Source: JAVBMB01 sp031552995
GTDB lineage: Bacteria > Bacillota > Clostridia > Oscillospirales > Butyricicoccaceae
Length of the DNA: 47,921 bases
Assembly (NCBI GenBank): GCA_031552995.1
Contig: JAVBMB010000002.1
Location: 1-47,921 of the forward strand
Reading direction: 5' to 3'
Notes under the pieces: model-generated
What the model was told of the DNA's origin: nothing
Seen by the model: only the letters and a program-made list of their open reading frames with translations
Databases searched by the model: none
Program-made: the position numbers and the translations under genes
Part shown: in pieces, positions 15,655-23,254 of the stretch
Numbering within the stretch: position 1 is the stretch's first letter
Layout of the letters: each line of letters starts with the position of its first letter

Positions 15655-15664
15655 GCAAAAGATA

Positions 15665-15693
15665 TTGACAGGGCCTCGCCCTGCTGATATAAT
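15665..15693 (+). promoter_or_regulatory. consensus promoter of rplJL
   Basis: TTGACA, 17 bases, TATAAT: a perfect sigma-A promoter 10 bases past the rplA stop codon. It gives rplJ and rplL a transcript of their own, so L10 and L7/L12 can be made in excess of L1 and L11. Confidence 0.85.
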
Positions 15694-15699
15694 ACAATT

Positions 15700-15888
15700 C
15701 GCCCGGTTTATTTCGGGCGTGCTCTCACAGCTGTATACACACCGAAGACCGCAGGAGAAATGTAAATGGGGTATCCCATCCTGCCGAGGAGTGCCGGAGT
15801 ATCTTTATTGATTTTCCATGCCCTCACGTCTTTTGGCGTGAGGGCATTTCCATTTTGGTGTATCAACATACACGGAGGTGAAACACGC
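15700..15888 (+). promoter_or_regulatory. L10 ribosomal protein leader with attenuator
   Basis: About 190 bases between the promoter and rplJ. It contains paired segments (GCCCG/CGGGC at 15702-15719; AGGAGTGCCGGAGT in the purine-rich binding region) and a strong attenuator GCCCTCACG-TCTTTT-GGCGTGAGGGC (about 15830-15853) followed by ATTTCCATTTT. This fits the known Firmicute L10 leader, where the L10(L12)4 complex binds the leader and stops its own transcription. Confidence 0.8.
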
Positions 15889-16446
15889 ATGCCAAACGCA
15901 AAGGTTTTGTCCGAAAAGCAGGCCATTGTTGCCGCACTAACCGACAAGATCAGGAAAGCCCAGTCGGGCGTTTTTGTCGACTATAAAGGCATTACGGTCG
16001 AGGACGATACCAAGCTGCGCGCCGAGATGAGGAAGAATAACGTCGAGTATTCGGTCGTCAAAAACACCCTCGTCAGGTTCGCCGTCAACGAAATCGGTTA
16101 TCAGGAGCTTGACCCCGTGCTTAACGGCACGACGGCTATGGCTATCAGCATGGATGATTCCGTGCTGCCGTCGAAGATTGTCGGCGATTTCGCAAAGAAG
16201 CATCCCAAGGTCTACAAGATTAAGGCCGGCTTTGTGGACGGCAAAGTGGTGGACGCCGCAACAATTGAGCGTATCGCCGACCTGCCGAGCAAGGACATCC
16301 TTATCGCAATGGTGCTTGGCACCATGAACGCCCCCATCGCCGCGCTGGCCCGCGCCATCAAAGCGATTGCCGAGCAAAAGGGAGGCGCGCCCGACGCGCC
16401 GCAGGCCGAGATTGCAGCCGAGACGGCTGAGACGCAGGCCGAATAA
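15889..16446 (+). CDS. rplJ: 50S ribosomal protein L10
   Basis: 185 residues from ATG 15889 behind GGAGGTG. Seen: SEKQAIVAALTDKIRKAQSG, VFVDYKGITVEDDTKLR, and VVKNTLVRFAV, typical of the L10 globular domain. The C-terminal helix that binds L7/L12 dimers ends in an acidic Ala/Glu-rich tail (EIAAETAETQAE). It forms the stalk base with L11 and represses its own leader. The frame is open further upstream into the attenuator, but that part is not protein-like. Confidence 0.95.
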   Translation: MPNAKVLSEKQAIVAALTDKIRKAQSGVFVDYKGITVEDDTKLRAEMRKNNVEYSVVKNTLVRFAVNEIGYQELDPVLNGTTAMAISMDDSVLPSKIVGDFAKKHPKVYKIKAGFVDGKVVDAATIERIADLPSKDILIAMVLGTMNAPIAALARAIKAIAEQKGGAPDAPQAEIAAETAETQAE

Positions 16447-16473
16447 TTTTTTACAAATTGGAGGAAAATTACA

Positions 16474-16851
16474 ATGGCTAGCGAAAAATTAACAAAGCTC
16501 GTTGAAGAAGTGAAGGAGCTTACCGTCCTGGAGCTGAGCGATCTCGTCAAGGCTCTTGAAGAGGAGTTTGGCGTCTCTGCCGCAGCCCCGATGGCTATGA
16601 TGGCCGGCCCCGTGGCAGGCCCCGCCGTCGAGGAAGAGAAGACCGAGTTCACCCCGGTTCTTGCCGCTATCGGCGAGAAGAAGATCGAGGTCATCAAGGT
16701 CGTGCGCGAAATCACCGGTCTTGGCCTGAAAGAAGCCAAGGAGCTGGTCGACAACGCCCCGAAGCCGGTCAAGGAGAATGTTTCGAAGGACGAGGCCGAG
16801 GCCATCGCCAAGAAGCTGGAAGAAGCCGGCGCCAAGGTCGAAATCAAGTAA
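16474..16851 (+). CDS. rplL: 50S ribosomal protein L7/L12
   Basis: 125 residues, normal length. N-terminal dimerisation domain KLVEEVKELTVLELSDLVKA, Ala/Pro/Gly hinge around APMAMMAGPVAGPAV, C-terminal factor-binding domain VIKVVREITGLGLKEAKELV. ATG 16474 follows GGAGGAAAA. It is followed by a strong terminator rather than by rpoB, so the ribosomal cluster ends here. Confidence 0.96.
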   Translation: MASEKLTKLVEEVKELTVLELSDLVKALEEEFGVSAAAPMAMMAGPVAGPAVEEEKTEFTPVLAAIGEKKIEVIKVVREITGLGLKEAKELVDNAPKPVKENVSKDEAEAIAKKLEEAGAKVEIK

Positions 16852-16869
16852 TTATCGCACAAATGCAGC

Positions 16870-16903
16870 GCCGCCCCGGATTGTTCCGGGGCGGCTTTGT
16901 GTT
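16870..16903 (+). terminator. terminator of the ribosomal protein cluster
   Basis: A perfect 11-bp stem GCCGCCCCGGA / TCCGGGGCGGC with loop TTGT, followed by TTTGTGTT, 18 bases past the rplL stop. Confidence 0.85.
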
Positions 16904-16993
16904 GTCATGCCGGAGAAATGATGATTGTGAATAGTATAATTGTATTCTATAAATACTACTTGTAAATATTTTGCCGCTGACCGGCAACGGATT

Positions 16994-17761
16994 TCACTTC
17001 TCCGCCGCAATCATCGCGTTTACTGCATCGCGCAGAAATGCGGCGCACCCGGGGCATTCGCTGTCGTAATACGCGGTAAAACGGCTGTCGGCAATATACA
17101 TGTCGCACAGGCCGGCGTGCGCCTCGGGGCTGTAGTGCCCCCACGCGAAGTTCAGCCAGCGGCGGTGCTGCTTTGCGATTCGCAGCCCCTCGCTTGATGC
17201 CGGAACCTCACCCACGGTCACGGCGGCGCGAAGTGACGCCAGTATGTCCGCCCCGATGTCCTGCATCTCGCTATACTGCTGCTCTGTCAGGTTCATCATG
17301 CGCGCGTTGCTGGCATCCACCGTTTTGTCACCGTATTTTTCGCGTATTTCGTCGCCGTATTTCTTTTCGTTCTCCTCAATGAGCTGCTTTTTAAAGCCCT
17401 CAAACTTTTCCTTGTCTGTCATGATTATTTCACCCTCCTGATGTTTAATTGTCTTTTCTACAGTGTCGATAAGACGGCTGATATCGTCCCGCTTGCGCAA
17501 AAGCAGCGCCAGATGCCGGCGCAGTGCCGACGAGCTGTCGAAACCCGGAGAGCGCAGCAGGCTTTTTATGTCGCCAAGCTCCATCCCCAGCGCGCGGTAA
17601 AACAGAATCTGCTGCAGTTCGTCGACTTGCTGCGGGCCGTAAATGCGGTAGCCGGCGGACGATGTGCGCAGCGGCGCAAGCAAACCGATTTGATGGTAAT
17701 AGCGCAGCGTGCGGGATGTCACGCCGGCCAGCTTTGCCAGGCTGTCAATTGAATACTCCAT
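16994..17761 (-). CDS. MerR family regulator with TipAS ligand domain
   Basis: 255 residues. N-terminal MerR winged helix: YSIDSLAKLAGVTSRTLRYY, HQIGLLAPLRTSSAGYRIYG; then a dimerisation coiled coil around RHLALLLRKRDDISRLIDTV; then a TipAS-type C-terminal domain ending YYDSECPGCAAFLRDAVNAM with its conserved Cys. Relatives TipAL, Mta and SkgA sense small lipophilic or thiopeptide drugs and switch on efflux or their own gene. The start ATG 17761 is preceded by GGAGGTG. Its promoter carries the 19-base spacer and palindrome of MerR targets, so it should regulate itself. No efflux gene is adjacent; the target may be only the sensor itself, as in TipA. Confidence 0.9.
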   Translation of the reverse strand: MEYSIDSLAKLAGVTSRTLRYYHQIGLLAPLRTSSAGYRIYGPQQVDELQQILFYRALGMELGDIKSLLRSPGFDSSSALRRHLALLLRKRDDISRLIDTVEKTIKHQEGEIIMTDKEKFEGFKKQLIEENEKKYGDEIREKYGDKTVDASNARMMNLTEQQYSEMQDIGADILASLRAAVTVGEVPASSEGLRIAKQHRRWLNFAWGHYSPEAHAGLCDMYIADSRFTAYYDSECPGCAAFLRDAVNAMIAAEK

Positions 17762-17791
17762 TTAGTCACCTCCGTTTTACCCTGCGAAACC

Positions 17792-17822
17792 ATCATACAC
17801 CTTGACGTAACGTCAAAGTCAA
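17792..17822 (-). promoter_or_regulatory. MerR-type promoter/operator with 19-base spacer
   Basis: On the minus strand: TTGACT (17822-17817), 19 bases, TATGAT (17797-17792). The spacer contains the perfect palindrome TTGACGTTACGTCAA (17816-17802). An over-long 19-base spacer with the dyad between -35 and -10 is the hallmark of promoters that MerR-family activators untwist, so this is the self-regulated promoter of the MerR gene. Confidence 0.85.
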
Positions 17823-18012
17823 GACCTTTTTGGTACAAATTTAGAATTTATTCACTTGTTTTGGTGATTTTACATCTTGTGTGTTTCGCAGAATAAAACA
17901 CAGGATGATGGGCTTTTGGTTACGATATGGTTACATTTTTTTGTAAAATGTTAATTTTAACAATTTTCAAGGTCTTTTTTGCATATTTTCTTCAAATCTC
18001 AGTACAAATTAT

Positions 18013-18041
18013 TTGAAAAAATGCGATAAAATATATATAAT
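18013..18041 (+). promoter_or_regulatory. promoter of the BTAD regulator
   Basis: TTGAAA, 17 bases, TATAAT, about 55 bases before the start codon. An inverted repeat (18051-18078) lies just downstream, where a repressor would block transcription. Confidence 0.7.
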
Positions 18042-18095
18042 GAATCTACAATTGTAACCTTAACAGCACAATTACAATAATCAGGGGGTGAATTG

Positions 18096-19412
18096 GTGTT
18101 ACCTGATATGGTGCCTAGGGCAAATGAAACACGTAAGGTCGCCTATGTTTCGTTCTTGGGTGGTTTTGAACTTCGCTTCGGTGACGAGGTGCTTAACGAC
18201 GGATTAAACAGGTCGATGAAGCTGTGGAATTTGCTGACTTATATCATAGTACACCGCAACCGCAGTATTCCGCAGGCCGAGTTTGTCGAGATGCTGTGGC
18301 CCGACGATATGGAGGGCAATCCGCTAAGCGCGCTTAAAACTCTGTTCTTCCGCATACGCAAGATGATTGCGTCGGTGTTCGGCGAAGAACTGCATCTCAT
18401 CGTCTCGCGATACAGCTCGTACGCGTGGAACCGCGATGTCGAATGTATTGTCGACGTTGAAGAGTTTGAGAAAAAATGCCGCGAAGCGTCAAACCCGAAC
18501 CGTCAGGATGAGGAACGCATAGAGATATACCGTCATATAGCGGAGCTGTACAGGGGAGACTTTTTGCCAAAGCTGTCCAGCCAGCTGTGGACGATATCGT
18601 TCAAGACACACTACCACGCGCTGTACCTCACCGCCATCAAGGAGTTTGCGACGCTGCTGCAAAACGCCGGACGGTTTGAGGAAATGGCCGAGGTGTGTCT
18701 TAAAGCCATACAGATAGATACATATGACGAGCAGCTGCACACGCTTCTGCTGCGCGCTATGGTGGCGCAGGGGAAGCATGCCGCGGCGCTCAGCCATTAC
18801 GAGCGCGCTACAGACTTTCTGTACCGCAACCTCGGCGTTCACCCATCGCAGGAGCTTCGTGACCTGTACAGCAAGATAATGAATGTGCAAAAAACGCTTG
18901 AGACCGACCTGAGTGTCATACAAAAAAGCCTTCGCGAGGAGTTTACGCCCGGCGCGTTTGTGTGCGAGTTCGGGTTCTTCCGCGAGGCGTACCGCATGGC
19001 GAGCCGCCTTGCCAGCAGAACCGGCGTCAGCATCCATGTGCTGCTGTTCACGTTATCCGGCAGGGACAGTGACGGCGTAGACCTGAACACGCTGTCAAAC
19101 GCGATGGAGCAGCTGCTGTGCGACGCGCGCGACAGCCTGCGACGCGTCGATATCATCACGAGGTACAGCGGCGCGCAGTATTTGATTATGCTACCCAGGG
19201 CCAACTATGAGGACAGCATTATGGTCGCCGAGCGCATCAAAAACGCGTTCGGACGGCACTACAGATACCGAAAAATGCGCCTCGTCTGCCGCATACAGCC
19301 GCTTGATGTCGTTCTGGCGAACAACGACAGCTCACGCGCGGACCAAAAGAACCAAGCCGAGCGCACCGAGCAGGAGCCGGCAACAATCGCGTTTGAAAAA
19401 AGCGTCACCTGA
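18096..19412 (+). CDS. BTAD/SARP-like transcriptional regulator with degenerate GGDEF-like C-terminus
   Basis: 438 residues. Residues about 15-110 form an OmpR-like winged helix (VSFLGGFELRFGDEVL, HRNRSIPQAEFVEMLWPDD), about 115-262 a bacterial transcriptional activation domain with TPR-like helices (DEQLHTLLLRAMVAQGKHA, YRNLGVHPSQELRDLY). This is the layout of SARP-type activators. Residues about 285-405 resemble a diguanylate cyclase fold, RRVDIITRYSGAQYLIMLP and VAERIKNAF, but the GGDEF signature is SGAQY, so cyclase activity is not expected; it may sense a ligand. The start is GTG 18096, best spaced from AGGGGGTG; TTG 18093 is also in frame. The next gene, 69 bases on, may be its partner. 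Confidence 0.8.
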   Translation: MLPDMVPRANETRKVAYVSFLGGFELRFGDEVLNDGLNRSMKLWNLLTYIIVHRNRSIPQAEFVEMLWPDDMEGNPLSALKTLFFRIRKMIASVFGEELHLIVSRYSSYAWNRDVECIVDVEEFEKKCREASNPNRQDEERIEIYRHIAELYRGDFLPKLSSQLWTISFKTHYHALYLTAIKEFATLLQNAGRFEEMAEVCLKAIQIDTYDEQLHTLLLRAMVAQGKHAAALSHYERATDFLYRNLGVHPSQELRDLYSKIMNVQKTLETDLSVIQKSLREEFTPGAFVCEFGFFREAYRMASRLASRTGVSIHVLLFTLSGRDSDGVDLNTLSNAMEQLLCDARDSLRRVDIITRYSGAQYLIMLPRANYEDSIMVAERIKNAFGRHYRYRKMRLVCRIQPLDVVLANNDSSRADQKNQAERTEQEPATIAFEKSVT

Positions 19413-19481
19413 CACCGCCGCCCCGTCCTGTCCGGGCGTTGCACCCAGCGCCGACAGTAGCTTAACGAAAGGACTGGTAAT

Positions 19482-19943
19482 ATGCCGCCGCGTAAAATAA
19501 ACGGATATGGCTATAAGGAATCGTCACTTAGAGTGTGTATAGACACCGCCAAGGCCGGGAAAATCGGAGGCCGGGTGTTCAGCATGAGGCTGGCGGAGCC
19601 GCTTGAGTTTAATGATATCAGCGAGTTTCTGCTTTTGATGGAAGGCGTGATGGACGAGCAGAACTTCCCGCAGTCGTTTCAGCGCAAGAGGCAGTTTAAA
19701 GTCAAGGCCGGCGCCGAGGGGGATGACAAGGTTCTTCAGGCCGTTACCGGCACCGGAATGGCCGAGGATACCGTTAACGCCGCCAAGGGCGAGCTTGCCA
19801 CATTTACGCTGCGCGTGCTGACAAGGCAGAATACGAGCTGGCAGGGGCATATTTTTTGGGACGGGCAAAATACGCCGATGTCGTTCGACAGCGAGCTTGA
19901 ACTGACCCAGCTTATGATGGCAGGCCTAGTGTCGCCCGTGTAA
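19482..19943 (+). CDS. protein of unknown function downstream of the BTAD regulator
   Basis: 153 residues, soluble and without signal peptide. I do not recognise a named family. It contains CIDTAKAGKIGGRVFSMRL near the start, NDISEFLLLMEGVMDEQNFP in the middle, and GELATFTLRVLTRQNTSWQG towards the end, a mix of strands and helices suggesting a compact beta-rich fold. ATG 19482 lies 69 bases past the regulator stop and follows AAAGGACTGG. A good terminator follows, so the two genes look like one unit and the protein may act in the same pathway. Confidence 0.75.
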   Translation: MPPRKINGYGYKESSLRVCIDTAKAGKIGGRVFSMRLAEPLEFNDISEFLLLMEGVMDEQNFPQSFQRKRQFKVKAGAEGDDKVLQAVTGTGMAEDTVNAAKGELATFTLRVLTRQNTSWQGHIFWDGQNTPMSFDSELELTQLMMAGLVSPV

Positions 19944-19973
19944 GCCGAGGAGCTTTACCTGCAATATGTTTAT

Positions 19974-20000
19974 GGCGGCGTCGTTTTCGGCGCCGCTTTT
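19974..20000 (+). terminator. terminator after the 153-aa gene
   Basis: GGCGGCG, an inner TCGTTTTCG loop, then GCGCCGC followed by TTTT; about 30 bases past the stop at 19943. Confidence 0.75.
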
Positions 20001-20094
20001 CCACACCCTTTGGGCACATGAAGTGAAAAATGGTGATATATGGTTCAAAACGCTGAATTATTGTGTCATATCAGGGTTAGAAGGCAAGTATTTC

Positions 20095-20123
20095 TTGCAT
20101 TTGAACAGATAATCAGATATAAT
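20095..20123 (+). promoter_or_regulatory. promoter of nfnAB
   Basis: TTGCAT, 17 bases, TATAAT, giving a leader of about 110 bases before the TTG start at 20242. The -35 matches only partly. The 298-base gap otherwise holds the upstream terminator and a GCAC/GTGC-rich stretch without a clear structure. Confidence 0.6.
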
Positions 20124-20241
20124 TTAGCTGTTGGTCATTAGACGCTGCCATGTGCGGCATTGTTTTGGGGCACGGGTTGTGCCGGATGCACCGCAGGGGG
20201 GAAATCAGGCTTAAAGGCTTAGATATAAGGAGGAGCGGGAT

Positions 20242-21090
20242 TTGTACAAAATCATTAAGAAAAAGTCGCTTAATCCCACAGTTACACTGATGGAGATAGA
20301 GGCGCCGGCCGTCGCGAGGAAAGCCCAGCCGGGTCAGTTTATCATTCTGATAGCCAGGGAGGGCGGGGAGAGGATCCCGCTGACAGTCGCCGATTACGAC
20401 CGCGAAAAGGGCACTGTAACCATCATATATCAGATAGTCGGCGCGACGACACAGCTTCTTGATTCGATGAAGCAGGGCGACAGCCTTTACGCGTTTGTCG
20501 GGCCGTTGGGTGTTGCCACACACACAGACGGGCTTAAAAAGGTTGCGGTCGTCGGCGGCGGCGTCGGGTGCGCCATTGCGTTCCCCGTGGCGAAAAGATT
20601 GCACGAGCTTGGGTGCGAGGTTCACGCCATCACAGGCTTCCGCGAGAAGGGCCTTGTGATTCTTGAGGATGAGTTCACGGCGAACAGCACGCGGCACATA
20701 AAGATGTCGGACGACGGCACATGGGGCGAAAAAGGCCTTGTGACGGACGCGCTGAAGGCGCTTATCGACGGCGGCGAAAAATATGACGAGGTCATAACCA
20801 TCGGCCCGCTTGTGATGATGAAGTTCGTCTGCCGCCTGACAAAGCAATACGATATACCGACAGTGGCCAGCATGAACCCGATAATGATAGACGGCACGGG
20901 CATGTGCGGTTGCTGCCGCCTGACGGTCGGCGGCGAGACAAAGTTCGCCTGCGTCGACGGGCCTGATTTCGACGGACATCTCATCGACTTTGACGAGGCC
21001 ATCGAGCGCAGCAGGCAGTATGCCGATATCGAGCGCCGCGAGCACGAAAAGGTCTGTAATCTTCTTAAGGGGGCGGGCGCAAATGGCTAA
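20242..21090 (+). CDS. nfnA: NADH-dependent ferredoxin:NADP+ oxidoreductase subunit A
   Basis: 282 residues with a TTG start, supported by AAGGAGG nine bases upstream. FAD-binding barrel (AQPGQFIILIAREGGERIPL), NAD-binding fold (VAVVGGGVGCAIAFPVAKRL), and a C-terminal [2Fe-2S] loop with four cysteines: GMCGCCRLTVG at about 221-231 and FACVDGPDFDGH after it. The same fold occurs in dihydroorotate dehydrogenase electron-transfer subunit and SudB, but the pairing with the NfnB-like gene settles the call. Nfn couples NADH and reduced ferredoxin to reduce two NADP+ by flavin-based bifurcation. Its stop overlaps the nfnB start by 8 bases. Confidence 0.88.
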   Translation: MYKIIKKKSLNPTVTLMEIEAPAVARKAQPGQFIILIAREGGERIPLTVADYDREKGTVTIIYQIVGATTQLLDSMKQGDSLYAFVGPLGVATHTDGLKKVAVVGGGVGCAIAFPVAKRLHELGCEVHAITGFREKGLVILEDEFTANSTRHIKMSDDGTWGEKGLVTDALKALIDGGEKYDEVITIGPLVMMKFVCRLTKQYDIPTVASMNPIMIDGTGMCGCCRLTVGGETKFACVDGPDFDGHLIDFDEAIERSRQYADIERREHEKVCNLLKGAGANG

Positions 21091-22471
21091 TATGTCTTTG
21101 ATAAAAAACGATATGCCGGTGCAGGAGCCCGATATCCGCAACGGTAACTTCGATGAGGTCGCGCTCGGCTATTCCGACGAGCAAGCGCTGGACGAGGCCG
21201 CGCGCTGCCTGAACTGCAAGCACAAGCCGTGCATAAAGGGCTGCCCGGTCGAGATTGATATCCCCGGCTTTGTGTGCGAGGTCGCCAAGGGCGACAACAA
21301 AAAGGCATACGAAATCATCGCGCGCACAAGCTCTCTGCCCGCCATATGCGGGCGCGTCTGCCCGCAGGAAAGCCAATGCGAGCAGCTGTGCGTCCGCGGC
21401 ATCAAGGGCGACCCTGTCGGCATCGGCAGACTGGAGCGCTATGTGGCCGACAAAAATATGCAGTCGGCAGAAAAGACCGGGGTGAAAATAGAAAAAAACG
21501 GCCATAAGGTGGCTGTTGTGGGCTCCGGCCCGGCCGGGCTGACGTGCGCCGGGGATTTGGCGAAGATGGGCTACGATGTCACGATATTCGAGGCGCTGCA
21601 TGTCGCCGGCGGCGTGCTGATGTACGGCATACCGCAGTTCAGGCTGCCGAAGGAAATTGTCCAGGCCGAGATTGACGGCCTTAAGGCGATGGGCGTGAAG
21701 ATAGAGTGCAATATGGTCATCGGCAAGGCGGATTCCGTCGACGAGCTTATGGAGCAGCAGGGCTTCGAGGCGGTGTTTGTCGGCAGCGGGGCGGGGCTAC
21801 CGCAGTTTATGAAAATCCCGGGGGAGAACCTGAAGGGCGTGTATTCCGCCAACGAGTTTTTGACCCGCGTCAACCTGATGAAGGCGTACCTCGACGATAC
21901 CGATACACCGGTTAATAAGATGGACAAGGTCGCCGTTGTCGGCGGCGGCAACGTGGCTATGGATGTGGCGCGCTGCGCCAAGCGCCTTGGGGCAAAAGAG
22001 GTCTATATCATCTATCGCCGCAGTGAGGTCGAAATGCCCGCCCGCGTCGAGGAGGTTCACCACGCCAAGGAAGAGGGCATTATCTTCCATGTGCTGACGA
22101 ACCCGACGGAGATACTCGGCGACGACAAGAAGAACGTCCGCGCCATCCGCTGCGTGCAGATGCAGCTTGGCGAGCCGGATGAAAAGGGCCGCCGCAGGCC
22201 GTCGGCCGTGCCGGGGTCGGATTTTGACCTCGATGTCGACGCCGTTATGATGTCGATAGGCACGTCGCCCAATCCGCTGATACGCACGACGACAAAGGGG
22301 CTTGACGCTCATTCGTGGGGCGGCATCATCGCCGACGAGCGCGGCAAGACATCGCGCGAGGGCGTGTATGCCGGCGGCGACGCCGTCACGGGCGCGGCAA
22401 CGGTTATTTTGGCTATGGGCGCCGGCAAGAGTGCGGCGTTTGCCATAGACGAGTATATCAAGAGCAGGTAA
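21083..22471 (+). CDS. nfnB: NADH-dependent ferredoxin:NADP+ oxidoreductase subunit B (GltD-like)
   Basis: 462 residues from ATG 21083 (ATGGCTAA overlap with nfnA). N-terminal iron-sulfur region with cysteine clusters CLNCKHKPCIKGCP and CGRVCPQESQCEQLC, then an FAD fold VVGSGPAGLTCAGDLAKMG and a second dinucleotide fold VAVVGGGNVAMDVARCAKRL, ending with YAGGDAVTGAATVILAMGAG. On its own this would be called glutamate synthase small chain (homotetrameric GltA), but no large subunit is near and NfnA is, so NfnB is the better call. The protein supplies NADPH for biosynthesis in fermentative anaerobes. Confidence 0.88.
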   Translation: MANMSLIKNDMPVQEPDIRNGNFDEVALGYSDEQALDEAARCLNCKHKPCIKGCPVEIDIPGFVCEVAKGDNKKAYEIIARTSSLPAICGRVCPQESQCEQLCVRGIKGDPVGIGRLERYVADKNMQSAEKTGVKIEKNGHKVAVVGSGPAGLTCAGDLAKMGYDVTIFEALHVAGGVLMYGIPQFRLPKEIVQAEIDGLKAMGVKIECNMVIGKADSVDELMEQQGFEAVFVGSGAGLPQFMKIPGENLKGVYSANEFLTRVNLMKAYLDDTDTPVNKMDKVAVVGGGNVAMDVARCAKRLGAKEVYIIYRRSEVEMPARVEEVHHAKEEGIIFHVLTNPTEILGDDKKNVRAIRCVQMQLGEPDEKGRRRPSAVPGSDFDLDVDAVMMSIGTSPNPLIRTTTKGLDAHSWGGIIADERGKTSREGVYAGGDAVTGAATVILAMGAGKSAAFAIDEYIKSR

Positions 22472-22508
22472 TTTAGTCTAAGCCCTGTGGGTGAATAATT
22501 AATCGGCA

Positions 22509-22542
22509 GCGGCGCGGAGCATATGCTTCGCGCCGCTTTTTT
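22509..22542 (+). terminator. terminator of nfnAB
   Basis: GCGGCGCG, inner AGCATATGCT, CGCGCCGC, followed by TTTTTT. A textbook intrinsic terminator 38 bases past the nfnB stop. Confidence 0.9.
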
Positions 22543-22625
22543 GCGTGCGGATATACTTACTGCGCTTTGGGCCGGCGGAATAAAGAAGAATTATTAAAAC
22601 AGCCGCAATCGTGGTGCGGCACCGC

Positions 22626-22658
22626 AAAGGCGGCCGGGAAAACATCCCGGCCGCCTTT
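22626..22658 (-). terminator. terminator of the MazG-like gene; repeated element copy A
   Basis: A perfect 14-bp stem AAAGGCGGCCGGGA / TCCCGGCCGCCTTT with loop AAACA, starting 16 bases beyond the double stop codon of the minus-strand MazG-like gene. Much the same sequence and position recur at 40679-40711, and a related one at 30529-30558. Confidence 0.85.
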
Positions 22659-22674
22659 ATGTGGATAATGGTTA

Positions 22675-22998
22675 TTAGGTATAGTTGCGCTCAACTTCAA
22701 TAAGAGCAATCCTGTTATCGAATCCACCGTTTTCACACCGTTTTTTTAGCCTAATTTGTTCAAAGTCTTCAGCCGACACCCCTTTGTACTTGACAAGGGA
22801 AAAAACCACCTCTGCAATGTCTGCAAGCTCATCAATGCTATAGTCTTCCATATATTCAGCTACTTCTTCGGCTAACTTTTTATTAAGAGCAAGAAAGTAG
22901 TTTTCACCGTCTAATAACTCGGTAATCGGTGTATCGCCTTGTTGCCTGATAATTTCGGGTATCTTATCACGAACCAATTTATGGTATGTATCTTTCAA
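22675..22998 (-). CDS. MazG-like nucleotide pyrophosphohydrolase
   Basis: 107 residues if it starts at TTG 22998, which lies 9 bases from AGGAG; a TTG at 23007 is in frame but touches the binding site. It begins KDTYHKLVRDKIPEIIRQ, a signature of small all-alpha NTP pyrophosphatases, and has the metal-binding pattern AEEVAEYMEDYSIDELADIA (ExxE...ExxD). Such proteins are thought to clear modified nucleotides. It is clearly AT-richer than its neighbours and uses AT-ending codons, which suggests recent acquisition. Its upstream and downstream flanks resemble those of two other AT-rich genes in this window. It ends in tandem TAA stops. Confidence 0.82.
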   Translation of the reverse strand: MKDTYHKLVRDKIPEIIRQQGDTPITELLDGENYFLALNKKLAEEVAEYMEDYSIDELADIAEVVFSLVKYKGVSAEDFEQIRLKKRCENGGFDNRIALIEVERNYT

Positions 22999-23080
22999 GA
23001 TAATCAACTCCTAATATAAATTATCTGCGTAAAGCTTACTATAAATCCGCAAAATTGTCCAGCCGAACAAACAAAGCAGG
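22999..23080 (-). repeat. AT-rich leader segment, shared element copy A
   Basis: Upstream of the MazG-like gene. The plus-strand stretch CTAATATAAATTATCTGCG, then TAAAGCTTACTATAAATCCG and CAAAATTGTCC, resembles 41512-41565 upstream of the nuclease-like gene (CTAATATAATTATCTGAG, GCTATAAACCGGCAGAATTG). It more weakly resembles 31177-31213 upstream of the gene at 30573 (ATCGCGCAAAGCTTT, GAAATTGCCGAA). It should contain the promoter. Confidence 0.5.
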
Positions 23081-23254
23081 GGTTTTGCGGGCGTTTTACC
23101 ATGCCGGCGTTTAAGCGAAATAGCGTGAACGCCATTTTTGACGTCATTCAGCGGCGCGGATGGCCTCGCAAACTGTTTTACACGCCGATGAAATCGCTGT
23201 CAAGTGAACGATTTCCGACGTTATGCGATATACTGCGGCAAAGGGGGCATAACA

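Larger units (their letters stand above)
17762..18095. promoter_or_regulatory. divergent AT-rich regulatory region (334 bases)
   Basis: Between the MerR gene and the BTAD regulator. Besides the two promoters listed separately it holds direct repeats GGTTACGATATGGTTAC at about 17917-17934, and an inverted repeat ATTGTAA / TTACAAT (18051-18057 and 18072-18078) downstream of the BTAD promoter. The first arm sits inside a 10-base palindrome, TACAATTGTA. It is far more AT-rich than the genes. I see no gene in it. Confidence 0.55.

Noticed and set aside
21083..22471. Calling this gene glutamate synthase small subunit (gltD/gltA)
   Set aside because: It overlaps an NfnA-type gene and no glutamate synthase large subunit is present nearby.
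22626..22676. Reading the shared hairpins as integron attC sites
   Set aside because: No RYYYAAC/GTTRRRY core pairs, no integrase in the window, and the cassettes are 8-10 kb apart rather than in an array.
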